DNA of 64,000 nt, taken from NCBI RefSeq assembly GCF_014643175.1, contig NZ_BMJH01000002.1, positions 124,001-188,000 on the forward strand. Reading direction: 5' to 3'. Position numbers and translations under genes: made by a program. Position 1 is the stretch's first letter; the number at the start of each line of letters is the position of its first letter. The notes beneath the pieces are model-generated. The model was given only the letters and a program-made list of their open reading frames with translations. It made no database searches and had not been told where the DNA came from. Of this stretch, positions 56,527 to 64,000 are shown in pieces. This stretch comes from Hoyosella rhizosphaerae (lineage in GTDB: Bacteria > Actinomycetota > Actinomycetes > Mycobacteriales > Mycobacteriaceae).

Positions 56527-57672
56527 ATGGTGAGCAGGGTGTTCCGCTTTGCGCAGGGTCCACGTGCGCTGACTGACGAGTCGGAGCCGGACTTTGGGTT
56601 GTCCGAAAATACGGATGCAGTTGTCCTTGTTGGTGGAAAGGGAACACGACTTCGTCCTTTGACGCTGTCTGCGCCGAAACCGATGCTGCCGACAGCTGGG
56701 TTGCCGTTTCTGCAGCATTTGTTGTCGCGCATCAAGGCTGCGGGGATCACCCATGTCGTTCTTGGCACGTCGTTCAAAGCCGAAGTTTTCGAGGACTACT
56801 TCGGCGATGGTTCCGATATGGGGCTAGAGATTGACTACGTCATGGAGGACGAGCCGCTCGGTACTGGTGGCGGTATTCGCAATGTGTTGCCGAAGCTTCG
56901 TGGCGACAATGTCCTAGTTTTCAACGGCGACGTCCTTGGCGGCACGGACCCTCTTGCCGTTCTGCGTACCCACCGTGACAGGGAAGCCGATGTCACGATG
57001 CATCTGGTGCGAGTAAGTGACCCTCGGGCTTTTGGTTGCGTGCCGACCGATGCTGATGGGCGAGTAGAAGCGTTCCTCGAAAAGACGCAGGATCCGCCCA
57101 CAGACCAGATCAATGCTGGCTGTTATGTGTTCAAGCGTGAAATCATTGAGCAGATTCCCGCGGGTCGGAGCGTTTCGGTGGAGCGCGAAGTGTTCCCGAA
57201 ACTCCTGACTGACGGCGCGCGTGTATACGCTCATGTGGACTCCGCGTACTGGCGTGACATGGGAACTCCTGAGGATTTCGTCCGTGGTTCCGCGGACCTT
57301 GTTAGGGGGATCGCGCCGTCACCAGCCCTCAATGGTCAAAGTGGTGAGTCGCTTGTGCACGAAGGTGCAGGAATTGCTCCAGGCGCACTTCTCATTGGCG
57401 GCACCGTCGTTGGACGTGGGGCCGAGGTGAGTGCGGGTGCGCGTCTTGACGGCGCAGTGATTTTTGATGGCGCAAAGGTTGATGCGGGCGCTGTTGTAGA
57501 ACGGTCCATAATTGGGTCCGGTGCGCATATTGGGCCACGTGCGTTGGTCCGGGACTCCGTGATCGGCGATGGCGCCCAAGTTGGTGCCAGGTGCGAGTTG
57601 GTTGGCGGTGCGCGGGTGTGGCCTGGGGTGGTCATTCCTGATGGTGGACTGCGCTTTTCGACAGACGTTTAG
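56527..57672 (+). CDS. manB: Mannose-1-phosphate guanylyltransferase ManB
   Basis: ManB (Rv3264c type) makes GDP-mannose from GTP and mannose 1-phosphate for lipomannan and phosphatidylinositol mannosides. The 381-residue protein has the nucleotidyltransferase start VVLVGGKGTRLRPLTLSAPK, LGTGGGIRNVLPKL, VFNGDVLGGTDPLAVLRTHR and INAGCYVFKREIIEQIPAGR, then a left-handed beta-helix of hexapeptide repeats (about 290-370). An N-terminal extension of about 25 residues is longer than in M. tuberculosis. Confidence 0.93.
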   Translation: MVSRVFRFAQGPRALTDESEPDFGLSENTDAVVLVGGKGTRLRPLTLSAPKPMLPTAGLPFLQHLLSRIKAAGITHVVLGTSFKAEVFEDYFGDGSDMGLEIDYVMEDEPLGTGGGIRNVLPKLRGDNVLVFNGDVLGGTDPLAVLRTHRDREADVTMHLVRVSDPRAFGCVPTDADGRVEAFLEKTQDPPTDQINAGCYVFKREIIEQIPAGRSVSVEREVFPKLLTDGARVYAHVDSAYWRDMGTPEDFVRGSADLVRGIAPSPALNGQSGESLVHEGAGIAPGALLIGGTVVGRGAEVSAGARLDGAVIFDGAKVDAGAVVERSIIGSGAHIGPRALVRDSVIGDGAQVGARCELVGGARVWPGVVIPDGGLRFSTDV

Positions 57673-58091
57673 CGGGTTGGTCAACTTGTGCTGTCTACGT
57701 CGATATGGCGTAGGAATGCCTAGGTTGGTCTGACTGGGCCCACCCAGTGTGGGAACAGACCCCATTCGGAAGTCGGTGTGGTCGTGATGAGCGCCGTGTG
57801 TAGGTGCCATCGCATGGTGCGTGCGCGATGGCGTTCGCCGCGCACCTGAGGCTGAGGCGGACTGATCGGCTGGTCAGTTATGCACGTGGATCGGATGTGC
57901 ACGTGCAGAAAAATGCATCGAAAAGTCTACGGTCGGTGATGCAAACTTCAGCACATGAGGGCACCCGTGGTGGCTACGCACAGTATCCAAGGCCTTGGCT
58001 TAGATGCCGCATCGCCCAATCCTCACCTGAGCCAAGTCTGGGTAGACATCAGTCGTGCCATATCTACCCAGACTGAACACTGGTGGGTTGA
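57673..58091. other. 419-bp gap without an assignable gene
   Basis: No open frame here has conserved-looking sequence. The gap contains an imperfect long hairpin (GGTCTG at 57725 region pairing with CAGACC after GGGCCCACCCAG) and the perfect 12-bp inverted repeat at 58035-58074. M. tuberculosis has a DNA methylase gene (Rv3263) at this place; I see no remnant. Confidence 0.5.
58035..58074. terminator. Perfect 12-bp inverted repeat before the NUDIX stop
   Basis: AGTCTGGGTAGA (58035-58046) and TCTACCCAGACT (58063-58074) pair perfectly around a 16-base loop, 17 bases downstream of the NUDIX stop and 362 downstream of manB. No T-run follows. A bidirectional terminator between convergent operons is the simplest reading. 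Confidence 0.55.
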
Positions 58092-58634
58092 CTACCGACG
58101 TAGTGCGAGGTCAACCATCTGCTGCACTGTGTCATGTTCTGCGTTCGGCGGTAGTGCATTTATGGGCCACCATCGCAGGTCGTCGGACTCGGAGCTGCGG
58201 GAGATTTCAGCTCCTTGTGGGGCCAATATTAGGAACCGCACGTCGAGGTGGCGGGTAGGTACGCCAAGCGAGCACGTAATCGGGTGCGTATGTAAAGCAA
58301 GGACTTTCGTGTCTAGCTGAAGGTCGTTGATGCCGGACTCTTCTCGCGCCTCGCGGAGTGCTGCGTCAAAAATGGTGTGGTCAGTTTCTTCGCAATGCCC
58401 GCCGAGTTGAATCCATCGGCCCACCTTCGGGTGCAAAGTGAGCAGCACCTCTGTCCGGTCGGGGGAGAGAATCAGACTTGACGCTGTGATGTGGCCTGGA
58501 GCATTTCGGCGTAAACAGCCGTCGGGCGACGCTGCGAGAAACGCAAGCATAGTGTGCCTGACCGAATCTTGTTCAGCCGTGGGTGCGACGTAATGCGCGA
58601 GAGCATCCATCGTGGACTGGTGGAGGCTAGTCAT
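58092..58634 (-). CDS. NUDIX hydrolase
   Basis: 180 residues. NUDIX box [20 protein letters not shown] continuing EESGI fits G-x5-E-x7-R-E-U-x-E-E-x-G-U, so the metal-binding Glu are all present. The substrate is a nucleoside diphosphate linked to another group, not further defined. The ATG overlaps the fbiB stop by four bases, which links it to F420 synthesis; a role in clearing an F420-pathway by-product is only a guess. Confidence 0.88.
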   Translation of the reverse strand: MTSLHQSTMDALAHYVAPTAEQDSVRHTMLAFLAASPDGCLRRNAPGHITASSLILSPDRTEVLLTLHPKVGRWIQLGGHCEETDHTIFDAALREAREESGINDLQLDTKVLALHTHPITCSLGVPTRHLDVRFLILAPQGAEISRSSESDDLRWWPINALPPNAEHDTVQQMVDLALRR

Positions 58635-59974
58635 AGTTCTAGTAGCAAGTCCTCAACATCTCGTGGTGAACGAACTGTCAGCGGTTCGGTTGGGTAGCCA
58701 ACGGCAATCGCACCCATGGGTTCCCAGTCATCGCTGAGGTTCAGCACGGACCGAACGTCGTGCGGCGCGAAGATTGTTGACCCAATCCAGCAGGAGCCAA
58801 TGTCACGGGCGGAAAGTGCTGTGAGGAGTGCCTGAACGGCGGCGCCGACTGCGACGGTGAACATGGTGTGTTCGGCCTGGGTGCGTGCTGCGTCGCTGTA
58901 GGTGTGGGCACCTTCGGGAACGAGAAACGGGATGATGATTTCTGGTGCCTCGTAAAGTATCTGGCCCCGTGCGACGCGACGCTCAATACGTTCTTCGGGC
59001 AGCCCATCGTGCCGGAGATCGCTGCGCCACGTGGTTCGCATTGCATCGAGAAGCGCGTTGCGCAGTGCAGGGTCACGTAGCCACACAAACCGAACTGGTC
59101 GAGTGTGGTGCGGTGCCGGTGCCGTCAGTGCTTCCGCTATTGAGGCCCGAATGTCGTCGGTCGCAATTGGGTCGGAGGTGAATTGCCGAACCGAACGCCG
59201 CCGCAAGACCGCTTCGCGGTGGCCTTGCATAAGGGCTTCGTTGGTGCCCAGTCGAAAGAGGTCTTCATCGGCCGGCCTAATCAAGTCTCGGGCTGTTGAA
59301 CCGTCGTCGCGAGTCCTGAACCCTCGAATCACCGCAATTGGTGAAGCGGTGAGCTTGCCTTTCACGAGATCTGCTGCAGCGGCAAGCTCATCGGCTACGG
59401 CAATGTTAGTGACTTTGAGGTCATTGCCGTATTGATCGGTGGCCCCTGAATAGTCGTGCAGGACCGCGACGCCAGCGGCGCCAATTGCTGCGTCTATTTG
59501 CCCGTTGCGCCAGGCTCGGCCCATGGTGTCCGAGACGATGACGGAGACGTCGATGCCAAGCGCGTTGTTGATCCCTTTGCGGATCATGCCAGCACTGGCG
59601 TCTGGATCAACCGGCAGAAGGGCGAGGGTATCGGTATTGAGGTTGGAGTTGTCTACCCCTGATGCGGCCTGGACAATTCCTAGCTTATTTTCGGTTATGA
59701 GGGTGCGACCATGCCGTGCCAGGACACGGACAGCTTCACTGTTTACGAGGTTTCTGCGTAGGCCGTCCCGTTGTTCAGCGTCTGAGGGGGCAGGTACTAA
59801 GCGGCCCTCGGCTTTAGAAACGATCTTGCTAGTGACGACGATGACATCGCCATCGTTCAGCCAGGGTGCGGCGGTGACGATGGCCTGGGTGAGATCGTCA
59901 CCCGGACGAATTTCAGGAATGCCGTGCACTGGAAGGATCTGCAGCCCTTGAGGGGAGCCATGGTCCTGTGTCAC
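58631..59974 (-). CDS. fbiB: Coenzyme F420:L-glutamate ligase FbiB (bifunctional)
   Basis: FbiB adds glutamates to F420-0 and its C-terminal domain reduces the dehydro form with FMNH2. 447 residues: N-terminal CofE-like ligase (about 10-245; [64 protein letters not shown]) and C-terminal nitroreductase domain (about 255-447; [39 protein letters not shown]). Overlaps both neighbours by ATGA. Confidence 0.95.
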   Translation of the reverse strand: MTQDHGSPQGLQILPVHGIPEIRPGDDLTQAIVTAAPWLNDGDVIVVTSKIVSKAEGRLVPAPSDAEQRDGLRRNLVNSEAVRVLARHGRTLITENKLGIVQAASGVDNSNLNTDTLALLPVDPDASAGMIRKGINNALGIDVSVIVSDTMGRAWRNGQIDAAIGAAGVAVLHDYSGATDQYGNDLKVTNIAVADELAAAADLVKGKLTASPIAVIRGFRTRDDGSTARDLIRPADEDLFRLGTNEALMQGHREAVLRRRSVRQFTSDPIATDDIRASIAEALTAPAPHHTRPVRFVWLRDPALRNALLDAMRTTWRSDLRHDGLPEERIERRVARGQILYEAPEIIIPFLVPEGAHTYSDAARTQAEHTMFTVAVGAAVQALLTALSARDIGSCWIGSTIFAPHDVRSVLNLSDDWEPMGAIAVGYPTEPLTVRSPRDVEDLLLEL

Positions 59975-61077
59975 GGTTGCACTCCGACAAGTTTGCAGGC
60001 GCTTGCCACCATCTCTGCGGTGATACTTGGATTAGTCATCATGATTGGTGTTTCGAGCGCCGCAATTCCCGGGACTGACACGGTGTCGCCGGGGTGTGAA
60101 AGCCATCCGTCGAGGATTCCTGTCGATTCGCGTGCCCCGTAGTACTCGGCTACTCCCTGGGACGATACTTCGGACCCTGCGACGCGGAGGCATACATCGG
60201 CCATCCCTCGCAAGGGGGCGTTGCCGATGATCGGGGAGATGCCGACTACGGGGGCGTTTGTGGTGCGGAGTGCGCCTCGGACGCCGGGGATAGCAAGTAT
60301 TGGCGCGATGCTGACGATCGGGTTTGATGGCGCAATGAGGACGATGTCGGCATCACGAATCGAGTCGAGCACACCAGGCGCTGGCGCGGCCTCGTCTGCG
60401 CCGATATGTACAAAGTCGTGGGTTTCGATCTGGGCGCGGTAGCGGACCCACCATTCTTGGAAATGAATCGCTTGCTTGTCACCGTCGGTGGGGTGGGTGA
60501 CAACGACGTAGGTTTCAGAGCGATCATCTGTTACAGGTAGCAGGCGTACACCTGGGGACCAGCGTTTGGAGAGTGCCTCGGTGATGTCGGAGAGACGGTA
60601 CCCAGCGCGGAGCATTTGGCTTCTTATGAGGTGTGTAGCGGTATCTCGGTCGCCGAGTCCGAACCAATCTGGTTTTGCTCCGTAGGCAGCGAGCTCAGCC
60701 TTCAGGCTCCAGGTTTCGTCCTGGCGTCCCCATCCTCGGTGTTCGTCAATTCCACCGCCGAGGGTGTACATGCAACTGTCAAGGTCCGGGCAAAGGCGAA
60801 GATCGTGCATCCACGTGTCGTCACCTACGTTGACGATCGCGGTCGGCTGCGATGCTCGAGATTCTGGTACTCTGGTACTAGTTTCGTTCGCGTCTGCAAC
60901 ATCGTCACTCGTGGGGATTCTCGCGGGTTTTCTCGCGGGAATTGAAGCGCTTGAGGGTTCGCTCGCGGGGACGGTTTCGATGTCTGATTCAGCGGTCGAG
61001 ACTGAAGAAACATACTCACGTACACCAAGGAGGAATCGCGCGCCGCCAACGCCGCCAGCTAGAACAGTAACCTTCAC
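59971..61077 (-). CDS. fbiA: 2-phospho-L-lactate/PEP transferase FbiA with an extra linker
   Basis: FbiA joins Fo to a lactyl- or enolpyruvyl-diphospho-guanosine, giving F420-0 or its dehydro form. The 368-residue protein has [84 protein letters not shown] and [16 protein letters not shown]. Residues about 24-78 are a Ser/Pro/Ala/Thr-rich low-complexity stretch not found in the M. tuberculosis protein, where the same gap is about 37 residues shorter. First gene of fbiA-fbiB-nudix. Confidence 0.93.
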   Translation of the reverse strand: MKVTVLAGGVGGARFLLGVREYVSSVSTAESDIETVPASEPSSASIPARKPARIPTSDDVADANETSTRVPESRASQPTAIVNVGDDTWMHDLRLCPDLDSCMYTLGGGIDEHRGWGRQDETWSLKAELAAYGAKPDWFGLGDRDTATHLIRSQMLRAGYRLSDITEALSKRWSPGVRLLPVTDDRSETYVVVTHPTDGDKQAIHFQEWWVRYRAQIETHDFVHIGADEAAPAPGVLDSIRDADIVLIAPSNPIVSIAPILAIPGVRGALRTTNAPVVGISPIIGNAPLRGMADVCLRVAGSEVSSQGVAEYYGARESTGILDGWLSHPGDTVSVPGIAALETPIMMTNPSITAEMVASACKLVGVQP

Positions 61078-61359
61078 AGGGTCACAGCCTACGTGCTCGA
61101 GAGCTGTCAGTGTGAACCAGAAGGGGGCTCAATGGCGGACTCCAGGGAGACTCTGGAAGGGGCATGTGTCGCTAGCTACAGCAAACAGCCGTCGCTGCGC
61201 GCAGTCGGATTTTCCGGTCCTCGAATCATGCGCGGTCATTTATAACTCATTCGTCGCGTTTATGTGACGAAATTGTCGAACTTTTGCATATGTCCGAATT
61301 GTGATTCGTGTCGGTGGTTGGTTTGAGGCAAGGAAGTGCTAGGGATTTTTTAGTTTTGC

Positions 61360-61388
61360 TTGCAATAGGCAGCAAAAAAGTGTCTAAT
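61360..61388 (+). promoter_or_regulatory. Predicted sigma-70-type promoter of whiB2
   Basis: TTGCAA (61360-61365) and TCTAAT (61383-61388) are separated by exactly 17 bases, close to the SigA consensus of this order (TTGACA/TATAAT), with an A-rich spacer. It implies a whiB2 leader of about 190 bases. Confidence 0.5.
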
Positions 61389-61499
61389 CACACATGTGTC
61401 ATTCACTTCTCGACACAATCTGATCCGCATCAGGACTGTGTGGACCAGGTCTGCTAATTGGCGTACGCATCCTCGCGGGGAAGGCGGGCCGATGGGCTT

Positions 61500-61525
61500 G
61501 AGTTCGTCTCGAGAGTTCGTCTCGA
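61500..61525 (+). repeat. 13-bp tandem repeat in the whiB2 leader
   Basis: GAGTTCGTCTCGA occurs twice in direct succession (61500-61512 and 61513-61525). Each copy ends in CTCGA and the next base creates a CTCGAG palindrome, so a hairpin is also possible. Confidence 0.8.
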
Positions 61526-61583
61526 GTAGGTCCAGCAAACTTCATTACAAGCAGTGCGTGACAACAGGTTGGGGATACATACT

Positions 61584-61988
61584 ATGCCGCACTTTCCAGG
61601 AATCCGAGAAGGCGGGCAGAGCGCCGTTCTGCACGGAGTTTCGGGCGACTATTTGCCAGTAGAGCCGCAGACGTCAGCACCTGCGCTCGATGAGGATCGT
61701 AGAAGCAGCGAGCGTCCGCAGCTAAGCCTTGTTGGCGCAGGTTTTGACCAGCTTTTCGAGGCAGTCCAGGAAGAGTGGCAGGATCGCGCCCTGTGTGCGC
61801 AGACTGATCCCGAGGCTTTCTTCCCTGAAAAGGGTGGTTCAACTCGGGAAGCCAAGCGTATTTGCCTCGGTTGTGAGGTGCGGGACGAGTGTCTTGAGTA
61901 TGCACTTGCCAATGACGAGCGTTTCGGCATCTGGGGCGGTCTGTCCGAGCGTGAGCGTCGTCGCCTCAAGCGCGGCATCGTGTCTTGA
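61584..61988 (+). CDS. whiB2: WhiB2 (WhmD-type) Fe-S cluster transcription regulator
   Basis: 134 residues. Essential regulator of septation and cell division in mycobacteria; binds a 4Fe-4S cluster and the sigma factor. The C-terminal half is highly conserved: WQDRALCAQTDPEAFFPEKG, ICLGCEVRDECLEYAL (four cluster Cys in the C-x(n)-C-x2-C-x5-C pattern), GIWGGLSERERRRLKRG. The N-terminal 55 residues are variable. I start at ATG 61584 (MPHFPGIREGG); upstream starts at 61554 add ten residues. A long leader with a tandem repeat precedes it. Confidence 0.95.
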   Translation: MPHFPGIREGGQSAVLHGVSGDYLPVEPQTSAPALDEDRRSSERPQLSLVGAGFDQLFEAVQEEWQDRALCAQTDPEAFFPEKGGSTREAKRICLGCEVRDECLEYALANDERFGIWGGLSERERRRLKRGIVS

Positions 61989-62091
61989 GCGATTGGTCCG
62001 CATGTCGAACCAGGCTGCGATTGTGATCGCAGCGAACCCTGTAATGCGCTATTAAAACTTAGAAGATGCTGAGAAATCTTCGAAAGCCAAA

Positions 62092-62143
62092 ATGGGCGCG
62101 CTGGAAGTGTGTATAACATTCCAGCGCGCCCATTCTTGTATTT
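62092..62143. terminator. Strong bidirectional terminator between whiB2 and the Rv3259-type gene
   Basis: Perfect 15-bp inverted repeat (62092-62106 with 62119-62133; stem core GGGCGCGCTGG) with a 12-base loop, followed by TCTTGTATTT. On the minus strand the stem is followed by TTTTGGC. Both arms serve a convergent pair, the clearest intrinsic terminator in the window. Confidence 0.85.
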
Positions 62144-62284
62144 AACGCGTAATAACTCTGCAAGATCCCCACAGTTTAATATTTGATGTTAAAAGGCAAT
62201 CAAGGTGTTGCAAATTCATTTGCAAACATTTGCCGCCGCACGCCAAAAGTGAGTTGTTGGGAATGCTGGTTGTTGGGAACGGTG

Positions 62285-62833
62285 TCAATCAATGTTCCCG
62301 TCGCCCACCGGTGATACTTCCTCGGGGTCAACTCCGAGATAGGTTGCAACTTGCTGGACAAGAATGTTGTGCACAAGGGCGAGCAGTTCGGGCCGCGAGT
62401 CGGCGCGCAACTCCAGAGCGCGGCGGAACAGAACGATTCGTGCCCGGGTTGGTTTTCCCCTCTTGTCAAGGCCAGCGGGGACTAGCCGGGAGAGGGGTAC
62501 GGGACCATCGGCGACGATCTCAGGGGGCCATGAGACCGTATCGGGATTGATCGCCCGAACCATGGGGACCTCATCAACTGCGATGTCGAGTTCTCTAAGC
62601 CTCTTGGCCCAGCGCGCATCAATAGGGCTAAACGCGGCCAGCACGACTGCGTCGAACTTCTGGGCAGGTGACTTTCGCCCTGGCGAACTTGGAGTGAGGA
62701 GCATTCCGCGCAACCCTCTACCGCGTCGTTCGGCGCTCCTCGTGGAAAAACGCCCCTTCGTGCCTGCCCGCATTTGTCCACCGGGCGACACTTGAGTTCC
62801 TGTCCGTCGCACGTTCGACTGATCGTCCAGCAT
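62285..62833 (-). CDS. Zincin-like family protein without HExxH (Rv3259 type)
   Basis: 182 residues. The C-terminal part resembles the 'metallopeptidase' family PF06262: DAVVLAAFSPIDARWAKRL, EIVADGPVPLSRLVP, ARIVLFRRALELR and the helix LALVHNILVQQVATYLGVDP. At that helix the family has HE-x-x-H; here it is H-N-I-L-V, so zinc catalysis is unlikely. The basic N-terminus (RSAERRGRGLRG) is variable. ATG 62833. Between whiB2 and the DUF3499 gene, as in M. tuberculosis. Confidence 0.82.
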   Translation of the reverse strand: MLDDQSNVRRTGTQVSPGGQMRAGTKGRFSTRSAERRGRGLRGMLLTPSSPGRKSPAQKFDAVVLAAFSPIDARWAKRLRELDIAVDEVPMVRAINPDTVSWPPEIVADGPVPLSRLVPAGLDKRGKPTRARIVLFRRALELRADSRPELLALVHNILVQQVATYLGVDPEEVSPVGDGNID

Positions 62834-62929
62834 GTCAGCACCTTACCGCTCGGTAATAAGTTCTGAAACTCGCACAAGGTCGGCGCGTCGCTCAAGAAAG
62901 AATGACGTCGCACGCTACTCTCCAGGACT

Positions 62930-63433
62930 GTGACTATGTTTCGTCTGTGCTGCAAGCCGGGATGTAAGCGTCCGGCCGTCGCGACGTTGACATATGTCTA
63001 CGCTGCGTCACAAGCGGTGGTGGGGGAACTCGCTGCCGTTGACAGTCCCCATTCGTGGGACCTGTGTGAGCAACATGCGATGCGAATTACCGCTCCAATG
63101 GGCTGGGAATTGATCAAGGATTGGGTTCCGGAATCTCAGCGTGTGCCCGAAAACAGTTCCGCCCCGCCACCGTTTGGTGCTGACGTGACGCCCCAACCTG
63201 AATACTCATCGAGTGCCCAAGAAACCGCTAGGCCACACGAAACGTACTTCGCCGTGACTGTTGAGAGCAGTGAGCACTCCGTCGGATCGGTGGATGAGTC
63301 CGGCCACCACATGCCTACCTCGGCCATGGGCCACCCGGGCGACGAGTCAAGCGACTTCCTCGAATCAGTCCCATCACGGCGGTCGCACCTCCGCGTCATT
63401 TCGCACCGAAATGCGGACACCCCGCCCGCGTAG
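62930..63433 (+). CDS. DUF3499-family protein (Rv3258c type)
   Basis: 167 residues. A zinc-ribbon-like start, FRLCCKPGCKRPAVATLTYV, then AVVGELAAVDSPHSWDLCEQHAM, giving Cys/Cys...Cys/His ligands, as in the conserved actinobacterial DUF3499. The C-terminal half is low-complexity and acidic (SSEHSVGSVDESGHHMPTS), not conserved. Function unknown. Shares its upstream gap with the divergent Rv3259-type gene. Confidence 0.85.
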   Translation: MTMFRLCCKPGCKRPAVATLTYVYAASQAVVGELAAVDSPHSWDLCEQHAMRITAPMGWELIKDWVPESQRVPENSSAPPPFGADVTPQPEYSSSAQETARPHETYFAVTVESSEHSVGSVDESGHHMPTSAMGHPGDESSDFLESVPSRRSHLRVISHRNADTPPA

Positions 63434-63520
63434 CTAGGGCGCTTATCCCACGCAACTACCCGCAGTTGACTAGGCTCATGTTTCATAGCCAAAGAAGTCA
63501 TGAATGACGGGAGTGCACGA

Positions 63521-64000
63521 ATGAGTCGTCCAGCTGAGGTCGTCAACGCGGTCATTAAGGCCTATGACGTTCGCGGTGTCGTCGGCGAGCAAATCGACTC
63601 AGCATTTGTTCACGATGTCGGTGGTTCCTTCGCGCGACTCATGCGTGAAGAAGGGGCAACGCAAATCGTTGTCGGCCACGACATGAGAGCATCGTCGCCC
63701 GAGTTGGTAGCTGCGTTCTCAGATGGTGCAACAAAACAAGGACTCGATGTCGTTTCCATCGGACTTGCGTCAACAGATCAGCTCTACTTCGCATCGGGCA
63801 CACTTGATTGCCCAGGGGCAATGTTCACCGCGAGTCACAACCCGGCGAAATACAACGGGATAAAACTCTGCAGAGCTGGCGCGAAACCAGTTGGGCAGGA
63901 TTCGGGCTTGGCGACCATCGCGCGCGAGGTCATCGAGGGAGTTCCCACGTTCGACGGCAGCGTCGGCTCATGCACCTCGAACGACATGTTGTCGGCATAC
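63521..64000 (+). CDS. pmmA: Phosphomannomutase/phosphoglucomutase PmmA (N-terminal part, cut by window edge)
   Basis: The frame from ATG 63521 stays open for 160 codons to the window end. It starts MSRPAEVVNAVIKAYDVRGV and contains VVGHDMRASSPELVAAFSDG and the phosphoserine loop MFTASHNPAKYNGIKLC. Matches Rv3257c (ManB/PmmA), which makes mannose 1-phosphate for ManB. GGGAG lies about seven bases upstream of the ATG. A second ATG at 63500 would add seven residues. Confidence 0.93.
   Translation, partial: MSRPAEVVNAVIKAYDVRGVVGEQIDSAFVHDVGGSFARLMREEGATQIVVGHDMRASSPELVAAFSDGATKQGLDVVSIGLASTDQLYFASGTLDCPGAMFTASHNPAKYNGIKLCRAGAKPVGQDSGLATIAREVIEGVPTFDGSVGSCTSNDMLSAY

Larger units (their letters stand above)
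61078..61583. other. Divergent fbiA / whiB2 regulatory region
   Basis: 506 bases without a gene. It holds the predicted promoter at 61360-61388 and the tandem repeat at 61500-61525, both on the whiB2 side. The fbiA side, 61078-61260, shows nothing recognisable. A-T-rich tracts (GGATTTTTTAG, GCAAAAAAG) around 61345-61380 stand out from the surrounding composition. Confidence 0.6.

Overview
The window is a contiguous stretch of an actinobacterial chromosome from the Mycobacteriales (the mycolic-acid group around Mycobacterium, Rhodococcus and Gordonia). A few sampled lines give roughly 55-62% G+C, low for that order. The diagnostic genes are acyl-CoA carboxylase accA3/accD5/accE, WbbL and RmlD (the rhamnose linker of arabinogalactan), a LytR-CpsA-Psr ligase, WhiB2, FbiA/FbiB (coenzyme F420), DosR/DosS homologues and an ESX-type secretion substrate. 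The backbone runs in the same order as M. tuberculosis Rv3318 (sdhA) to Rv3257c (pmmA), recalled from memory, with the opposite overall orientation. I cannot name the species. I saw no rRNA, tRNA, CRISPR array, insertion sequence or prophage.

Layout. 1-5233: succinate dehydrogenase (sdhC-sdhD-sdhA, minus strand, sdhA cut by the left edge), divergent from a nucleoside salvage run cdd-deoA-add. 5239-8448: an Rv3311-type acidic protein, then a tightly overlapping four-gene unit (EspC-like protein, WXG/NlpC-P60 fusion, two YbaB-like proteins) that looks like a small type VII secretion-linked cell-wall module. 8585-11646: upp, pmmB and purine nucleoside phosphorylase. 11691-18710: a DosR-type dormancy/hypoxia island (two universal stress proteins, dosS, dosR, an SDR, an Acg-type nitroreductase and a crotonase) with candidate DosR boxes in its divergent promoters. 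18786-24228: an M20 amidohydrolase, then an Fe(III) transporter fbpABC behind a good IdeR/DtxR-like box, and a GGCT-like protein. 24372-30440: lpdA, glpK, glpD and a secreted lipase. 30493-32424: small hypothetical and membrane proteins. 32475-40992: the long-chain acyl-CoA carboxylase region (accA3, sufE, sseA, a FecB-like lipoprotein, maf, accE, accD5, birA, a PH-domain protein). 41038-49867: an OmpR-type two-component system, a frameshifted gtrA, purK-purE, fadE25, and a DesK/NarL-type two-component pair split by an inverted ydcF-like gene. 49947-54499: trhO, an RluA-type pseudouridine synthase, a small gluzincin-like protein, a TIGR03089 protein and an LCP ligase. 54665-64000: rmlD-wbbL-manB, a NUDIX-fbiB-fbiA operon, whiB2, an Rv3259-type protein, a DUF3499 protein and the start of a second phosphomannomutase.

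How the genes fit together. Much of the window serves the mycolyl-arabinogalactan envelope: malonyl- and long-chain carboxylation (AccA3/D5/E with BirA biotinylation), nucleotide sugars (PmmB, PmmA, ManB, RmlD), linker assembly (WbbL), glycopolymer transfer (LCP) and division control (WhiB2). A second theme is respiration and redox adaptation: SDH, GlpD, LpdA, F420 synthesis and DosRS. The most unusual items are the compact type VII-linked hydrolase operon, the relocated DosR island with its boxes, and a one-base frameshift that removes an otherwise intact C-terminal tail from gtrA.
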